DNA of 64,000 nt from Rossellomorea sp. y25 (GCF_038049935.1 NZ_CP145886.1:1682501-1746500); one strand, 5' to 3'; positions 8,001-16,718 are shown, counted from the stretch's first letter. Made by a program: numbers and translations. The notes: generated by a model not told the origin, from the sequence alone.

Positions 8001-8993
8001 ATGAAAAAACGCAGTTTATTTCTAAGCACTGCACTACTTCTAGTTCTATCTGTCATTCTTGCTGCATGTGGCGGCGGATCAGGTGGAGGATCATCTGAGG
8101 GTGAAGGTAACAAAGAGGTTGACTTCATTGGAATTGCTACAGGTGGAACAGGGGGTACATATTACCCGTTAGGCGGAACATTTGCTAAAATCATTCAAGA
8201 TGAAACAGGAATTAAAGCATCTGCTTCAACATCTGGTGCATCTGCGGAAAATATGGCATCTATTAAAGATGGAAAAACTGAAATCGCTTTTACACAAACA
8301 GATATCGCTTCTTATGCATCTGAAGGAACAGAAATGTTCAGCGATAACAAGGTAGAAAATGCACGTGGAATTGCTACTCTTTATCCTGAAACGATTCAAA
8401 TCGTTACAACAAAGGATTCAGGTATCCAGTCAGTTGAAGATTTAAAGGGTAAAGTCGTTTCAGTCGGTGAAGCAGGATCAGGAACTTTACTTAATGCGAA
8501 ACAAATCCTGGAAGTTCACGGAATCACTTTAGAAGATTTAGAGGCTCGTAACTTATCATTTGATGATTCAACAACAGGTATCCAAGATGGTACAATCGAT
8601 GCAGCGTTCATCACTTCAGGTACGCCAACAGGAGCGGTTGAAGGGTTAGCAGCAACGGAAGACATCGCAATCGTACCAGTTGAATCCGGCAAAATCAGTG
8701 AGCTGATCGAAAAATATCCGTACTACTCCGAGGACGAAATTCCTTCTGGGACGTACAGTAAAGTCGATGAGGCAGTTACAACAGTTGCTGTTCGTGCAAT
8801 GTTAGTAACAAATGCTGATATTTCCGAAGATGTAATCTATGATGTTACAAAAGCCATTTTTGAAAATACAGATGCAATCACTCATGCCAAAGGTAAGTTA
8901 ATCAAGGCTGAAGATGGACTGAAGGGTATGGGAATTGAATTACATCCTGGTGCGAAGAAATACTTTGATGAAAAAGGCGTTTCAATGGAATAG
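8001..8993 (+). CDS. TAXI-family TRAP transporter solute-binding lipoprotein
   Basis: The 330-residue protein has a lipoprotein signal peptide with lipobox LAAC (Cys23) and a Gly/Ser linker, followed by the TAXI-type binding domain: GIATGGTGGTYYPLGG, ASTSGASAENM, and the DSGIQSVEDLKGKVVSVGEAGSGT-type hinge (broken near residue 150). TAXI proteins deliver small carboxylates such as glutamate or related acids to a TRAP permease. AGGGGGAA precedes the ATG. The DUF1850 and fused permease genes downstream complete the transporter. The ligand is not predictable. Confidence 0.92.
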   Translation: MKKRSLFLSTALLLVLSVILAACGGGSGGGSSEGEGNKEVDFIGIATGGTGGTYYPLGGTFAKIIQDETGIKASASTSGASAENMASIKDGKTEIAFTQTDIASYASEGTEMFSDNKVENARGIATLYPETIQIVTTKDSGIQSVEDLKGKVVSVGEAGSGTLLNAKQILEVHGITLEDLEARNLSFDDSTTGIQDGTIDAAFITSGTPTGAVEGLAATEDIAIVPVESGKISELIEKYPYYSEDEIPSGTYSKVDEAVTTVAVRAMLVTNADISEDVIYDVTKAIFENTDAITHAKGKLIKAEDGLKGMGIELHPGAKKYFDEKGVSME

Positions 8994-9020
8994 ATCCACA
9001 CCAGCAGATAGACGAAGGGA

Positions 9021-9053
9021 TAGGCCGCGTAAAACGGTCTATTCTTTTGTTTT
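9021..9053 (+). terminator. Weak terminator/attenuator after the binding-protein gene
   Basis: TAGGCCG and CGGTCTA pair around GTAAAA, followed by a T-rich tail interrupted by G. Such partial terminators commonly leave the binding protein in excess over the permease. Confidence 0.6.
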
Positions 9054-9113
9054 GGTATAGGCTAAAAATATGGTAAGTAAAGCAGTAGTAAATGGAATGG
9101 TGGGGACTTTGTT

Positions 9114-9632
9114 ATGAAGAAAATTACATTCATAGGAACAATTCTCATTATTCTTGCTCTTTTATTCATCACTTTTATTCCCTTTCAAACATATCTGGTA
9201 ATCGAACCGAGGAGTACGGAGGGTGATCCTGTCAATTTCAGACTACCTGATGATCATACATTTTCGGTTCGTTACACTCATTCTATCCATCTCTCAGAAG
9301 TAGAAGAGTTTTATCGCCAATCTACAGATCAAATTCAACAAACAAAGCTACTTTATGAGGATACTGCCATTGGCATGCCTGCAAATGCAGAAGGAAATGA
9401 ACACTTTGAAGTAACAAAGGAAGGAAAATACTTAATTTCAAATATGAATAAAGTGTTTCCGTACATTGATATCCGAATCGGGCAAGTAGTTGCCAATCAT
9501 CGACTCGTGGTTGATGGTAAGGCCTATCCTTTAGCCGACTATTTCGATAAAGGGTCTGTCGTTCGGGTACAATTAAAGAAACAATCACTTTATGATCAGT
9601 GGAAAGGAGTGACTGTTGTTGGAAAAAGATAA
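9114..9632 (+). CDS. DUF1850 protein of the TAXI-TRAP operon
   Basis: The 172-residue protein has one N-terminal membrane anchor (residues ~5-25) and an extracytoplasmic domain with the DUF1850 pattern FSVRYTHSIHLSEVEEFYR and YEDTAIGMPANAEG. DUF1850 proteins are regularly encoded between the TAXI binding protein and the fused permease; a role in assembly or ligand hand-over is assumed but unproven. Its last 17 bases overlap the permease start, so the two are translationally coupled. Confidence 0.85.
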   Translation: MKKITFIGTILIILALLFITFIPFQTYLVIEPRSTEGDPVNFRLPDDHTFSVRYTHSIHLSEVEEFYRQSTDQIQQTKLLYEDTAIGMPANAEGNEHFEVTKEGKYLISNMNKVFPYIDIRIGQVVANHRLVVDGKAYPLADYFDKGSVVRVQLKKQSLYDQWKGVTVVGKR

Positions 9633-11604
9633 AGAATTCGAATCATTAACCTCCGAACAACAACAAGAACTACTAGAAAAATATGATCCTGAATCATCAA
9701 CGAGAAAGCTGCATCATGGACTGTTCAAATGGGTTATATTCTTTGGTTTATTAGCATTTTCATTATTTCAATTAGTAGCATCAATCTTTCAATTCATCCC
9801 TAGACAATTATTATTATCCATACATCTAGGGTTCGCTTTATCACTTGTCTTTCTGTTATTCCCGGCAAGAAAGAAAAATTTACGTAAAGATAAAGTGGCT
9901 TGGTATGATGTCGTTCTCTCTATCATATCTGTCGGAATTGGAGCGTATTGGCCGATTATGCAGGACGACATTGTCAGCAGAGTCGGATTAATGACATCGC
10001 TTGATTTTTATGTTGGTTTTGCTGCGATGATCTTAGTATTAGAAGCAACCCGTCGTGCTGTCGGCTTGCCCATCACCATTATTGCCTCTTCATTCATTCT
10101 CTATATGTATTATGGAAGATTGATGCCTGGATTCCTGGCACATAGAGGCTATGATTGGGACGATATCGTTAAAACGATGTTCTTCACAAGTGAAGGGATT
10201 CTTGGAACGCCATTATATGTTTCAGCAACCTTCATCTTCCTGTTCTTGTTATTCGGTGCCTTCCTCGTTAAAACCGGCGTGGGTCAATACTTTAATGATC
10301 TGGCTGTTGCGATCGCCGGTAAACGCACTGGTGGTCCTGCAAAGGTTGCCATATTCTCGAGTGCATTGCAAGGAACGATCAGCGGAAGTTCCGTTGCGAA
10401 CGTTGTAACATCTGGTTCCTTTACGATTCCAATGATGAAAAAGCTTGGCTATCGTAAAGAGTTTGCAGGTGGAGTAGAGGCAGCAGCATCAACGGGTGGC
10501 CAGTTAATGCCCCCAATCATGGGAGCTGCAGCATTCCTAATGGTTGAATTCATCGGTGGTATCTCTTACTGGGATATTGCAAAGGCTGCCACCATTCCTG
10601 CTCTTTTGTATTTCACAGGAATTTGGATTATGACTCATTTTGAAGCGAAGCGCATCGGTCTTCGGGGACTTTCAGACGAAGAAATGCCGAATCGTAAAGA
10701 AGTTTTAAAGAAAATCTACTTATTAATGCCGATTCTTACGGTCATTATTTTATTAGTCAGTGGTATGAGTGTTATGCGTGCAGCACTTTGGTCAATTGTT
10801 GCTACAATCGTGATTAGTGCGATTCGAAAAGAGACAAGGATTGGCTTTAAAGATGCAGTCGACGCACTAGTAGATGGTGCTCGGACTGCTCTTTCCGTAG
10901 CTGTAGCGACTGCTGCTGCAGGGATGATTGTCGGGGTAGTGACGAAAACCGGATTAGGCCTTACACTTGCGAATGGTTTGGTTGACCTTGCTGCAGACTT
11001 AACAAATTCAACAGAAGGTAAATTAATCCTGACATTGGTGTTTACGATGATTGCATCGATTGTGTTGGGAATGGGATCACCAACAACGGCCAACTATGTA
11101 ATCACGTCCACAATCGCGGCACCTGCGATCATCCTGTTAGGTGCACCTGAGTTAGCGGCTCATTTATTTGTCTTTTACTTTGGTATCATCGCAGATATCA
11201 CGCCACCAGTGGCTCTTGCAGCATTTGCCGCCGCAGGGGTATCAGGAGGGGAGCCGATACGGACCGGGGTCAATTCTGCCAAATTAGCGATTGCCGCCTT
11301 TATCATTCCGTATATGTTCGTACTGTCTCCTGAGTTGCTTATGATTGATACAACAATCCCTGAATTATTATGGGTTGTATTTACCGCCATTACGGGAATG
11401 ATGGCCATTGGTGCAGGTATGATTGGATATTGGTACCGAAGAGTGTATATTATAGAACGTTTTCTTTGTGTAGCAGCTGGATTAATGCTGATCTATCCAG
11501 AGGGCATGACAGATATCTTAGGATTAATCCTGTTCGGTGTAATGTTGGCTTTACAATTCTTCATTAAAAGGGAAGACAAAACACCAACGAAAGCAACAGC
11601 ATAA
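9616..11604 (+). CDS. TRAP transporter permease, fused 4TM-12TM (DctQM type)
   Basis: The 662-residue integral membrane protein combines the small DctQ-like subunit (residues ~30-150) with the large DctM-like channel subunit (from ~180). Diagnostic segments are AIFSSALQGTISGSSVANV and ASTGGQLMPPIMGAAAFLM, and the late VLGMGSPTTANYVITST. It drives sodium- or proton-coupled uptake of the ligand held by the upstream lipoprotein. AAAGGAGT at 9603-9610 sets a TTG start at 9616 (TTG at 9619 is an alternative). Confidence 0.92.
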   Translation: MLEKDKEFESLTSEQQQELLEKYDPESSTRKLHHGLFKWVIFFGLLAFSLFQLVASIFQFIPRQLLLSIHLGFALSLVFLLFPARKKNLRKDKVAWYDVVLSIISVGIGAYWPIMQDDIVSRVGLMTSLDFYVGFAAMILVLEATRRAVGLPITIIASSFILYMYYGRLMPGFLAHRGYDWDDIVKTMFFTSEGILGTPLYVSATFIFLFLLFGAFLVKTGVGQYFNDLAVAIAGKRTGGPAKVAIFSSALQGTISGSSVANVVTSGSFTIPMMKKLGYRKEFAGGVEAAASTGGQLMPPIMGAAAFLMVEFIGGISYWDIAKAATIPALLYFTGIWIMTHFEAKRIGLRGLSDEEMPNRKEVLKKIYLLMPILTVIILLVSGMSVMRAALWSIVATIVISAIRKETRIGFKDAVDALVDGARTALSVAVATAAAGMIVGVVTKTGLGLTLANGLVDLAADLTNSTEGKLILTLVFTMIASIVLGMGSPTTANYVITSTIAAPAIILLGAPELAAHLFVFYFGIIADITPPVALAAFAAAGVSGGEPIRTGVNSAKLAIAAFIIPYMFVLSPELLMIDTTIPELLWVVFTAITGMMAIGAGMIGYWYRRVYIIERFLCVAAGLMLIYPEGMTDILGLILFGVMLALQFFIKREDKTPTKATA

Positions 11605-11612
11605 ACAAACGT

Positions 11613-11650
11613 GAGGCTGGCCCTTTATAGGGTCAGCCTCTTGTATTTTA
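11613..11650 (+). terminator. Terminator of the TAXI-TRAP operon
   Basis: GAGGCTG...CAGCCTC arms with an inner CCCTTTATAGGG hairpin are followed by a T-rich stretch just after the permease stop. Confidence 0.85.
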
Positions 11651-11658
11651 GTTACCAA

Positions 11659-11883
11659 CTAGGATATAGTTCGTTTCTCATAACAAAGAAGGGGATAAGC
11701 GGCCAAAATATCATGTAGTCTGAATCGGCGAAACGCTTCTCGTAAAAAGCAATAGGCCAGAATAATGTCCCCATCGATTTTTTTTACTATGATTTTTCTT
11801 TTCGTACAAATGGACTCAGGATTCATATAGATTATTTCAATGGGGCGTTGGTCCATGAATGAGCGATGTAATACCGTATACAT
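11659..11883 (-). CDS. Free-standing short WYL-domain protein
   Basis: This 74-residue protein covers little more than the core of a WYL domain: RPIEIIYMNPE, CTKRKIIVKKIDG, then ILAYCFLREAFRRFRLHDIL. WYL domains sense ligands or nucleic acid and usually sit behind a helix-turn-helix in regulators, often linked to DNA damage or phage defence; no DNA-binding part is present here. GGAGAGGAG lies eight bases before the ATG. A LexA-like box and a TATACT -10 element lie directly upstream, which suggests SOS control. The function is unknown. Confidence 0.72.
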   Translation of the reverse strand: MYTVLHRSFMDQRPIEIIYMNPESICTKRKIIVKKIDGDIILAYCFLREAFRRFRLHDILAAYPLLCYEKRTIS

Positions 11884-11922
11884 TTTTGAACTCCTCTCCT
11901 GGAAGTATACTCATAGTATATG

Positions 11923-11936
11923 CGAACGAATGTTCT
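11923..11936 (-). promoter_or_regulatory. LexA (DinR) SOS box upstream of the WYL gene
   Basis: CGAACGAATGTTCT matches the Bacillus SOS consensus CGAACRNRYGTTYC at 13 of 14 positions. On the minus strand it lies just upstream of a TATACT -10 and about 40 bases before the start of the WYL gene. A LexA repressor bound here would block that promoter. Confidence 0.65.
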
Positions 11937-11983
11937 TCTATACATGGATTCCCAGAAGAAAAATGTATAGAACAAAAAAATGA

Positions 11984-12011
11984 TTGACATTTTTCCCATT
12001 ATGACTATAAT
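11984..12011 (+). promoter_or_regulatory. Sigma-A promoter of tRNA-Val
   Basis: TTGACA (11984-11989) and TATAAT (12006-12011) are separated by 16 bases and end 21 bases before the mature tRNA. Confidence 0.85.
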
Positions 12012-12032
12012 TTAATATATACCTTCCATTGC

Positions 12033-12104
12033 GACTTGTTAGCTCAGTGGGAGAGCACTTCCTTGACAGGGAAGGGGTCGTGGGTTCGAATCCCTCACAG
12101 GTCA
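12033..12104 (+). tRNA. tRNA-Val (GAC anticodon)
   Basis: A 72-base cloverleaf is visible. The acceptor arms GACTTGT/ACAGGTC pair with one G-U. The D arm is AGCTCAGTGGGAGAGC. The anticodon stem CTTCC/GGAAG encloses loop TTGACAG with anticodon GAC. The T loop is TTCGAAT on a five-pair stem with one mismatch. CCA is not encoded. It is a lone tRNA with its own promoter and terminator. Confidence 0.93.
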
Positions 12105-12110
12105 TACATA

Positions 12111-12150
12111 AAGAAAGCCTGCACCTTATTTAAGGTGCAGGCTTTCTTCT
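12111..12150 (+). terminator. Terminator of tRNA-Val
   Basis: AAGAAAGCCTGCACCTTA and its complement form a long perfect stem, ending in a T/C-rich tail. Confidence 0.9.
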
Positions 12151-12200
12151 TTTATATGTAGATCAGTCTTTTATAAAGAACTCTCAGAGTTAAAGGTCAG

Positions 12201-12237
12201 CGCCGAGGAAAGCGAGCTTCCTGCAGCGGAAATCAAC
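12201..12237 (+). repeat. Degenerate end fragment of a Bacillaceae structured repeat
   Basis: The segment resembles the right end of the 126-bp repeat at 62721-62846: GGAAAGCGAGC, then GCGGAAATCAAC. Only this end is preserved. The remainder of the gap 12151-12334 shows nothing else I can support. Confidence 0.6.
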
Positions 12238-12334
12238 TACCACAAATATTGTGAAAAGAGGCAAGTAAAAAGGACTCTGTTGGAATTCACGTAAGAGTCC
12301 TTGCCAAAATCATATTATGATATGATCAATTCTT

Positions 12335-12508
12335 TTAATTGACTTCTAATTCTTCCTCAAAATAAAACGTGCCGGGATGTTCTTTTACGATATATGAGTA
12401 TCGCTTCATGTTTTTAACGTATTGCCATTTCAATATTGTCACTGTTTCGCCAGTTTCCTTTATCGTAACCATTGCGCCATTACTAAACCGATTTTTTGTG
12501 GATTTCAT
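12335..12508 (-). CDS. Small conserved hypothetical protein, 57 residues
   Basis: A 57-residue protein starts MKSTKNRFSNGAMVTIKE and ends YFEEELEVN. It looks like a compact beta-rich (SH3-like) domain: MVTIKETGETVTILKW then YSYIVKEHPGTFYF. AAAGGGAG lies 7-8 bases before the ATG. It resembles short conserved Bacillus proteins that I cannot name. It stands between the tRNA and the csp gene. No catalytic residues stand out. Confidence 0.75.
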   Translation of the reverse strand: MKSTKNRFSNGAMVTIKETGETVTILKWQYVKNMKRYSYIVKEHPGTFYFEEELEVN

Positions 12509-12800
12509 TGGGCACTCCCTTTCATATTCTCTTATTATACCACAGGTTACCCTTCATTTTAGACTCCCATTAGTGATAAATCTTGATAAAAATATTGTTA
12601 GCGCTTTAAAGGGCATAAGGGCAGTATTCATTAGTCATACCAAGAAACCCTTTGATGGGGGAAGTTTGTCTCAAGAGGTCTGACTTTCAAAACTTCTCCT
12701 TGAAGAACTTGCTTATTTGTTTCATTACTGTTATTCTATAGAAGAATTATTTTTGTCCGGTATACGAGGGAAGAACAAGATTTGGTTTTCACCTGATATC

Positions 12801-12832
12801 GCAAGAATAGTAATACATTGTGTGTAACGCAC
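12801..12832 (+). promoter_or_regulatory. Conserved cold-shock leader element, copy 1
   Basis: GCAAGAATAGTAATACA followed by a small hairpin (GTGTGTAACGCAC) ends seven bases before AGGAGG. Nearly the same sequence precedes the second csp gene at 27831-27865. The rest of the 12509-12800 gap shows nothing definite. Confidence 0.65.
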
Positions 12833-12849
12833 TTTAGGAGGCAACAAAC

Positions 12850-13050
12850 ATGGAAAATGGTAAAGTAAAATGGTTTAACGCAGAAAAAGGTTTCGGATTC
12901 ATCGAAGTAGAAGGTGGAGACGACGTATTCGTACACTTCTCAGCGATCCAAGGTGAAGGTTTCAAATCTCTTGACGAAGGTCAAGAAGTATCTTTCGACG
13001 TAGAACAAGGTGCTCGTGGACCACAAGCAGCTAACGTACGTAAAGCATAA
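12850..13050 (+). CDS. Cold-shock protein (CspB/CspD type), first copy
   Basis: The 66-residue protein is a full cold-shock domain with RNP1 (KGFGFIEV) and RNP2 (DVFVHFSAI), the motifs that bind single-stranded RNA or DNA. It acts as an RNA chaperone and translation facilitator. A strong AGGAGG precedes the ATG, and the leader carries an element shared with the other csp gene in this window. A terminator follows directly, so the gene is monocistronic. The protein differs from the second copy at several C-terminal positions. Confidence 0.97.
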   Translation: MENGKVKWFNAEKGFGFIEVEGGDDVFVHFSAIQGEGFKSLDEGQEVSFDVEQGARGPQAANVRKA

Positions 13051-13070
13051 TCTAACTTTACAACTCCAAA

Positions 13071-13099
13071 AACAGACTCATTCGTGAGTCTGTTTTTTT
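13071..13099 (+). terminator. Terminator of csp copy 1
   Basis: AACAGACTCA-TTCG-TGAGTCTGTT followed by T residues: a classic UUCG-loop terminator. Confidence 0.92.
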
Positions 13100-13212
13100 A
13101 TGGAGATATTTAAATGACCCGGGCTAAATAAAAGAACCGATGCACGTCAGTCGGGTATGCCCCAATGAAACCGGACACTTGTAAAAACAGCTTCCTTCAC
13201 ATTTCCTGCTAT

Positions 13213-13338
13213 TTATTTTCCTAAATCTTTCTTTGTCATTTCACTGCGAATATTGAGTTCTTTCGAGAATTCAGTATCGCTTTTTTTGTTGTTTGGGTAT
13301 TTATTTTTTCGTTCACGATTATCATTTTTATTAGTCAT
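13213..13338 (-). CDS. Very small hydrophilic protein, 41 residues
   Basis: A 41-residue, highly charged peptide begins MTNKNDNRERKNKYPNN and ends RSEMTKKDLGK, with a central TEFSKELNIR segment. AGGAGG eight bases before the ATG supports translation. It has no hydrophobic core or transmembrane helix. Size and composition resemble small spore or stress proteins of Bacillaceae, but I recognise no family, so function is left open. It has its own intergenic space on both sides. Confidence 0.65.
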   Translation of the reverse strand: MTNKNDNRERKNKYPNNKKSDTEFSKELNIRSEMTKKDLGK

Positions 13339-13521
13339 CGTTGTTTCCTCCTAAATTGTTAATGGTTGTTTCATTCTTATTCTTTACAAGTGATATTTCG
13401 TTATCCTTGGTAAGTAAGGGAAGGGGTTTTGAGTAGACAGAATTTTAAAAACATTATATCTTTTTTCTCCATACAACGCTAAAATTATAATATATGCTTT
13501 ACATGAGTGGAGGGATTGATA

Positions 13522-14289
13522 GTGGAAATGAAAGAAATAGTCGCCTTAGTGACAGGTGGTGCATCCGGACTGGGGGAAGCTACAGTAAGAAGGATCATTG
13601 AGGAAGGTGGTAAGGTGTATATACTGGATCTCAATGAAGAGAGAGCAACTGCCTTGAAAGAGGAGTATGGAGAATCCATTGGATTTTATAAAACAGACGT
13701 TACAAAGGAAGATCAGGTGTTAAAAGCCTTGAAAGGGTCGATAAAGGCTTTTGGCGGTTTTAATACAGTAGTGAATTGTGCAGGGATTGCTCCACCAGGG
13801 AAAGTGGTTGGAAGAAAAGGGATTCACTCTCTTGATCGCTTTTCCAAGGTAATTGAGATTAACTTAATTGGTACGTTCAATGTGATTCGTTTGGCTGCAG
13901 AGAGGATGATGGGAAATACTCCAAACGAGCATGGGGAAAGAGGAGTTATCGTCAATACAGCTTCAGTTGCGGCATTTGACGGGCAAATCGGTCAGGCTGC
14001 TTATAGTGCATCAAAGGGGGGAGTGGTCGGGATGACACTTCCGATTGCCAGGGAGCTTGCAAGGGATGGTATCAGAGTCATGACGATTGCGCCAGGGTTA
14101 TTTCATACCCCGATGTTTGACACTCTGCCGGATGAAGCAAGAAATTCGCTTGGGAAAATGGTGCCCTTTCCCCCAAGGCTCGGTTACCCTTCTGAATATG
14201 CTCAATTAGTGAAGAGTATACTCGAAAATCCAATGCTGAACGGTGAAACGATCCGATTGGACGGGGCGATTAGAATGCAGCCTAAGTAA
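13522..14289 (+). CDS. SDR-family 3-hydroxyacyl-CoA dehydrogenase (HSD10-like)
   Basis: The 255-residue protein is a classical SDR with the NAD-binding [10 protein letters not shown] motif, NCAG near residue 85, catalytic Ser in NTASVAAF and YSASK active site. The segments [18 protein letters not shown] and [12 protein letters not shown] are characteristic of type II 3-hydroxyacyl-CoA dehydrogenases, which act in beta-oxidation and isoleucine degradation. GGAGGGA six bases before GTG 13522 decides the start. With the acyl-CoA dehydrogenase and thiolase downstream it makes three steps of an acyl-CoA degradation route. Confidence 0.88.
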   Translation: MEMKEIVALVTGGASGLGEATVRRIIEEGGKVYILDLNEERATALKEEYGESIGFYKTDVTKEDQVLKALKGSIKAFGGFNTVVNCAGIAPPGKVVGRKGIHSLDRFSKVIEINLIGTFNVIRLAAERMMGNTPNEHGERGVIVNTASVAAFDGQIGQAAYSASKGGVVGMTLPIARELARDGIRVMTIAPGLFHTPMFDTLPDEARNSLGKMVPFPPRLGYPSEYAQLVKSILENPMLNGETIRLDGAIRMQPK

Positions 14290-14324
14290 CCATTTGAAAC
14301 TATGGGGAAATGTAAACCACTAAG

Positions 14325-14342
14325 TGAATGCATGTTCATTCA
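14325..14342 (+). promoter_or_regulatory. FadR-like operator
   Basis: TGAATGCATGTTCATTCA is a near-perfect 18-bp palindrome that fits the Bacillus FadR consensus TGAATGANTANTCATTCA. It lies ~60 bases before the acyl-CoA dehydrogenase gene and would place it under fatty-acid-responsive repression. Confidence 0.65.
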
Positions 14343-14354
14343 TTTTCATGTAAA

Positions 14355-14368
14355 TGAAAACGCTTAAT
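14355..14368 (+). promoter_or_regulatory. cre-like site (CcpA)
   Basis: TGAAAACGCTTAAT agrees with TGWAANCGNTNWCA except for the last two bases. It lies between the FadR-like box and the acyl-CoA dehydrogenase start, which would fit carbon catabolite repression. Confidence 0.4.
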
Positions 14369-14403
14369 AAAGGGCATCCCGTATGAAAAGAGGTCGAGTA
14401 AGT

Positions 14404-15549
14404 ATGAAACATCCTTATTTAACGGAGGATCATAGCATATTCAGGCAGGCACTTCGAAAATTTTTACTTAAAGAAGCTTATCCTTTTTATGATGATTGGG
14501 AGAAAAACAGAATGGTGCCCAGGTCGTTTTGGGTGAAAATGGGAGAAAAAGGGTTTCTTTGTCCCGACGTTGACGAAGAGTACGGTGGAAGCGGAGTGGA
14601 TTGGGGATTTTCCGTCATTATCAATGAAGAATTGGAACGGGTGGGTTCTGGTCTGATCGGGATAGGATTGCACAGTGACATTGTAGTCCCGTATATATCT
14701 GAATATGGAAGTGAGGAACAGAAAAAAAAGTGGCTTCCTGAATGCACGAGTGGAAACATGATAACCGCCATTGCCATGACAGAACCTGGTACAGGATCTG
14801 ATTTAGCCGGGATTAAAACGACGGCTAAGCTTGAGGGGGACCACTATATTGTGAATGGTCAAAAGACCTTCATCACAAATGGTATACAGGGGGATTTAGT
14901 GATTGTGGCATGTAAAACAGATACCACTATCAGTCCGCCTCACAAGGGTATTAGTTTGTTGGCTATCGAAAGGGATGCACCCGGATTCTCCAGGGGAAGG
15001 AAGCTTGAGAAAGTTGGTTTGCACTGTCAAGATACAGCCGAGCTGATCTTTGAGGATTGCAAGGTGCCGAAAGATAATTTGATTGGGGAAGAGGGCAAAG
15101 GATTTCAATATCTGATGAATAAGCTCCAGCAAGAACGTCTTATCGTAGCGATTGCTGCTCAGACTGCTTCAGAAGAAATGTTCTCTCTTACGATGGATTA
15201 TGTGAAAAGCCGTCAAGCGTTCGGAAGGGCAATTGGTGAATTTCAGAATACACAATTTAAGATAGCGGAAATGGCGACGGATATTGAGATGGGCAGGGTA
15301 TTCCTCGATGGTTTGATCGCCGAACATATGGATGGGAAAGATGTCGTGACGAAGGTTTCCATGGCCAAATATAAATTGACTGAAATGGCAAGGCAAATCG
15401 CCACTGAATGCATGCAGCTTCATGGTGGATACGGCTACATGGAAGAGTATCAAATTGCGAGAAGATACAGGGATATTCCTGTTGCCAGTATTTATGCAGG
15501 GACAAATGAGATCATGAAAGTGATCATAGCGAAGAATCTTGGATTATAG
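14404..15549 (+). CDS. Acyl-CoA dehydrogenase
   Basis: The 381-residue flavoprotein shows both family signatures: AMTEPGTGSDLAGIKTTA near residue 125 and QLHGGYGYMEEYQIARRYRD near residue 345. The catalytic base is expected in YAGTNEIMK. It introduces the first double bond into acyl-CoA and passes electrons to ETF. An in-frame ATG at 14383 exists, but proteins of this family usually begin with the MKHPYLTEDH sequence at 14404, so the later start is preferred. The thiolase gene follows after 14 bases. Confidence 0.92.
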   Translation: MKHPYLTEDHSIFRQALRKFLLKEAYPFYDDWEKNRMVPRSFWVKMGEKGFLCPDVDEEYGGSGVDWGFSVIINEELERVGSGLIGIGLHSDIVVPYISEYGSEEQKKKWLPECTSGNMITAIAMTEPGTGSDLAGIKTTAKLEGDHYIVNGQKTFITNGIQGDLVIVACKTDTTISPPHKGISLLAIERDAPGFSRGRKLEKVGLHCQDTAELIFEDCKVPKDNLIGEEGKGFQYLMNKLQQERLIVAIAAQTASEEMFSLTMDYVKSRQAFGRAIGEFQNTQFKIAEMATDIEMGRVFLDGLIAEHMDGKDVVTKVSMAKYKLTEMARQIATECMQLHGGYGYMEEYQIARRYRDIPVASIYAGTNEIMKVIIAKNLGL

Positions 15550-15563
15550 AAAGGAAGAGCAGG

Positions 15564-16718
15564 ATGAGAGAGGTTGTTATCGTAGAAGGAATACGATCTG
15601 CGGTTGGCAGACGAAAGGGTTCGTTGAAAGATATGAGGCCCGATGATTTAGCTGGGGAAGTGCTGAATGGGTTAGTGAAGAGAGCCGGGATTGACCCTGG
15701 GCTTATCGATGATGTCATATTAGGCTGTGTTACTCAATCAGGTGAGCAGGCTGGTGATATTGCCAGGGTGGCTGCATTGATTGCCGGTTTTCCAATCGAA
15801 GTGCCTGGTACGACAATCGACCGACAATGCGGCTCGAGCCAGCAGGCTGTCCATTTTGCGTCACAAGCCATTCTTTCCGGCGACATGGATATCGTGATCG
15901 CTGGCGGGGTGGAGAATATGTCAAGAACGCCAATCGGTTCAAACTATCAGGGTGCTCCCTTTAGTGAAAAACTTAGAGGTCAACACGAAATCATCCACCA
16001 GGGTTTATCTGCAGAACGGATTGCTGAAGAGTACGGATTCAGTCGTGAAGAGCTTGATCAGTTCGCATTTTTAAGTCATCAAAAGGCGTTAAAAGCTCAA
16101 GAGGCTGGTTATTTCGACCGGGAAATATATGAGTTGACGGTTAACCTTCCGGATGGAACTGTAATTCCGTTTTCTAAAGACGAAGGACCAAGAAAGGAAA
16201 CGTCGATGGATGTGCTTTCAAATTTAAAACCTGCATTTAAAGAAGATGGTATCATTCATGCAGGTAATGCAAGCCAAATTAGTGATGGGGCTGCCGCACT
16301 TCTTTTAATGACTCGTGAGAAAGCTGAAGAATTAGGGTTGAAGGCAAGATTTAAGGTTCATACCCGCGTGGTGGTCGGGTCTGATCCTACCCTCATGTTA
16401 ACCGGACCTATACCTGCAACGAAGAAAGCCCTGGAGAAAGCAGGATTGTCATTGGCGGAAATAGATATATTCGAAGTGAATGAAGCATTCGCACCTGTTG
16501 CCCTTGCCTGGTTAAAAGAGATAGGAGCCGACCCTTCCAAACTGAATCCAAACGGGGGGGCGATCGCCCTGGGGCATCCATTAGGCGCCAGCGGGGCACG
16601 CATCATGGTAAGCATGATGTATGAGCTGGAGCGTTCTGGAGGAAGATACGGCCTTCAAACGATGTGTGAAGGCCATGGGATGGCAAATGCAACAATCATT
16701 GAAAGACTGGAAGTTTAA
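15564..16718 (+). CDS. Thiolase (acetyl-CoA acyltransferase)
   Basis: The 384-residue protein has the three thiolase centres: nucleophilic Cys in DRQCGSSQQAVHFA (~residue 90), His in GGAIALGHPLGASGARIM (~residue 340), and the C-terminal acid-base Cys in TMCEGHGMANA. It cleaves 3-ketoacyl-CoA with CoA to release acetyl-CoA. It is cotranscribed with the acyl-CoA dehydrogenase, behind a FadR-like box, which favours a degradative rather than biosynthetic thiolase. Chain length preference cannot be told. Confidence 0.93.
   Translation: MREVVIVEGIRSAVGRRKGSLKDMRPDDLAGEVLNGLVKRAGIDPGLIDDVILGCVTQSGEQAGDIARVAALIAGFPIEVPGTTIDRQCGSSQQAVHFASQAILSGDMDIVIAGGVENMSRTPIGSNYQGAPFSEKLRGQHEIIHQGLSAERIAEEYGFSREELDQFAFLSHQKALKAQEAGYFDREIYELTVNLPDGTVIPFSKDEGPRKETSMDVLSNLKPAFKEDGIIHAGNASQISDGAAALLLMTREKAEELGLKARFKVHTRVVVGSDPTLMLTGPIPATKKALEKAGLSLAEIDIFEVNEAFAPVALAWLKEIGADPSKLNPNGGAIALGHPLGASGARIMVSMMYELERSGGRYGLQTMCEGHGMANATIIERLEV

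Noticed and set aside
12033..12237. Lone tRNA-Val followed by a repeat fragment as an integration site
   Set aside because: There is no integrase, no direct repeat of the tRNA 3' end, and the following genes are core genes.
12369..12683. Plus-strand ORF of 104 codons
   Set aside because: It is antisense to the better supported 57-residue gene on the minus strand and lacks a ribosome binding site.
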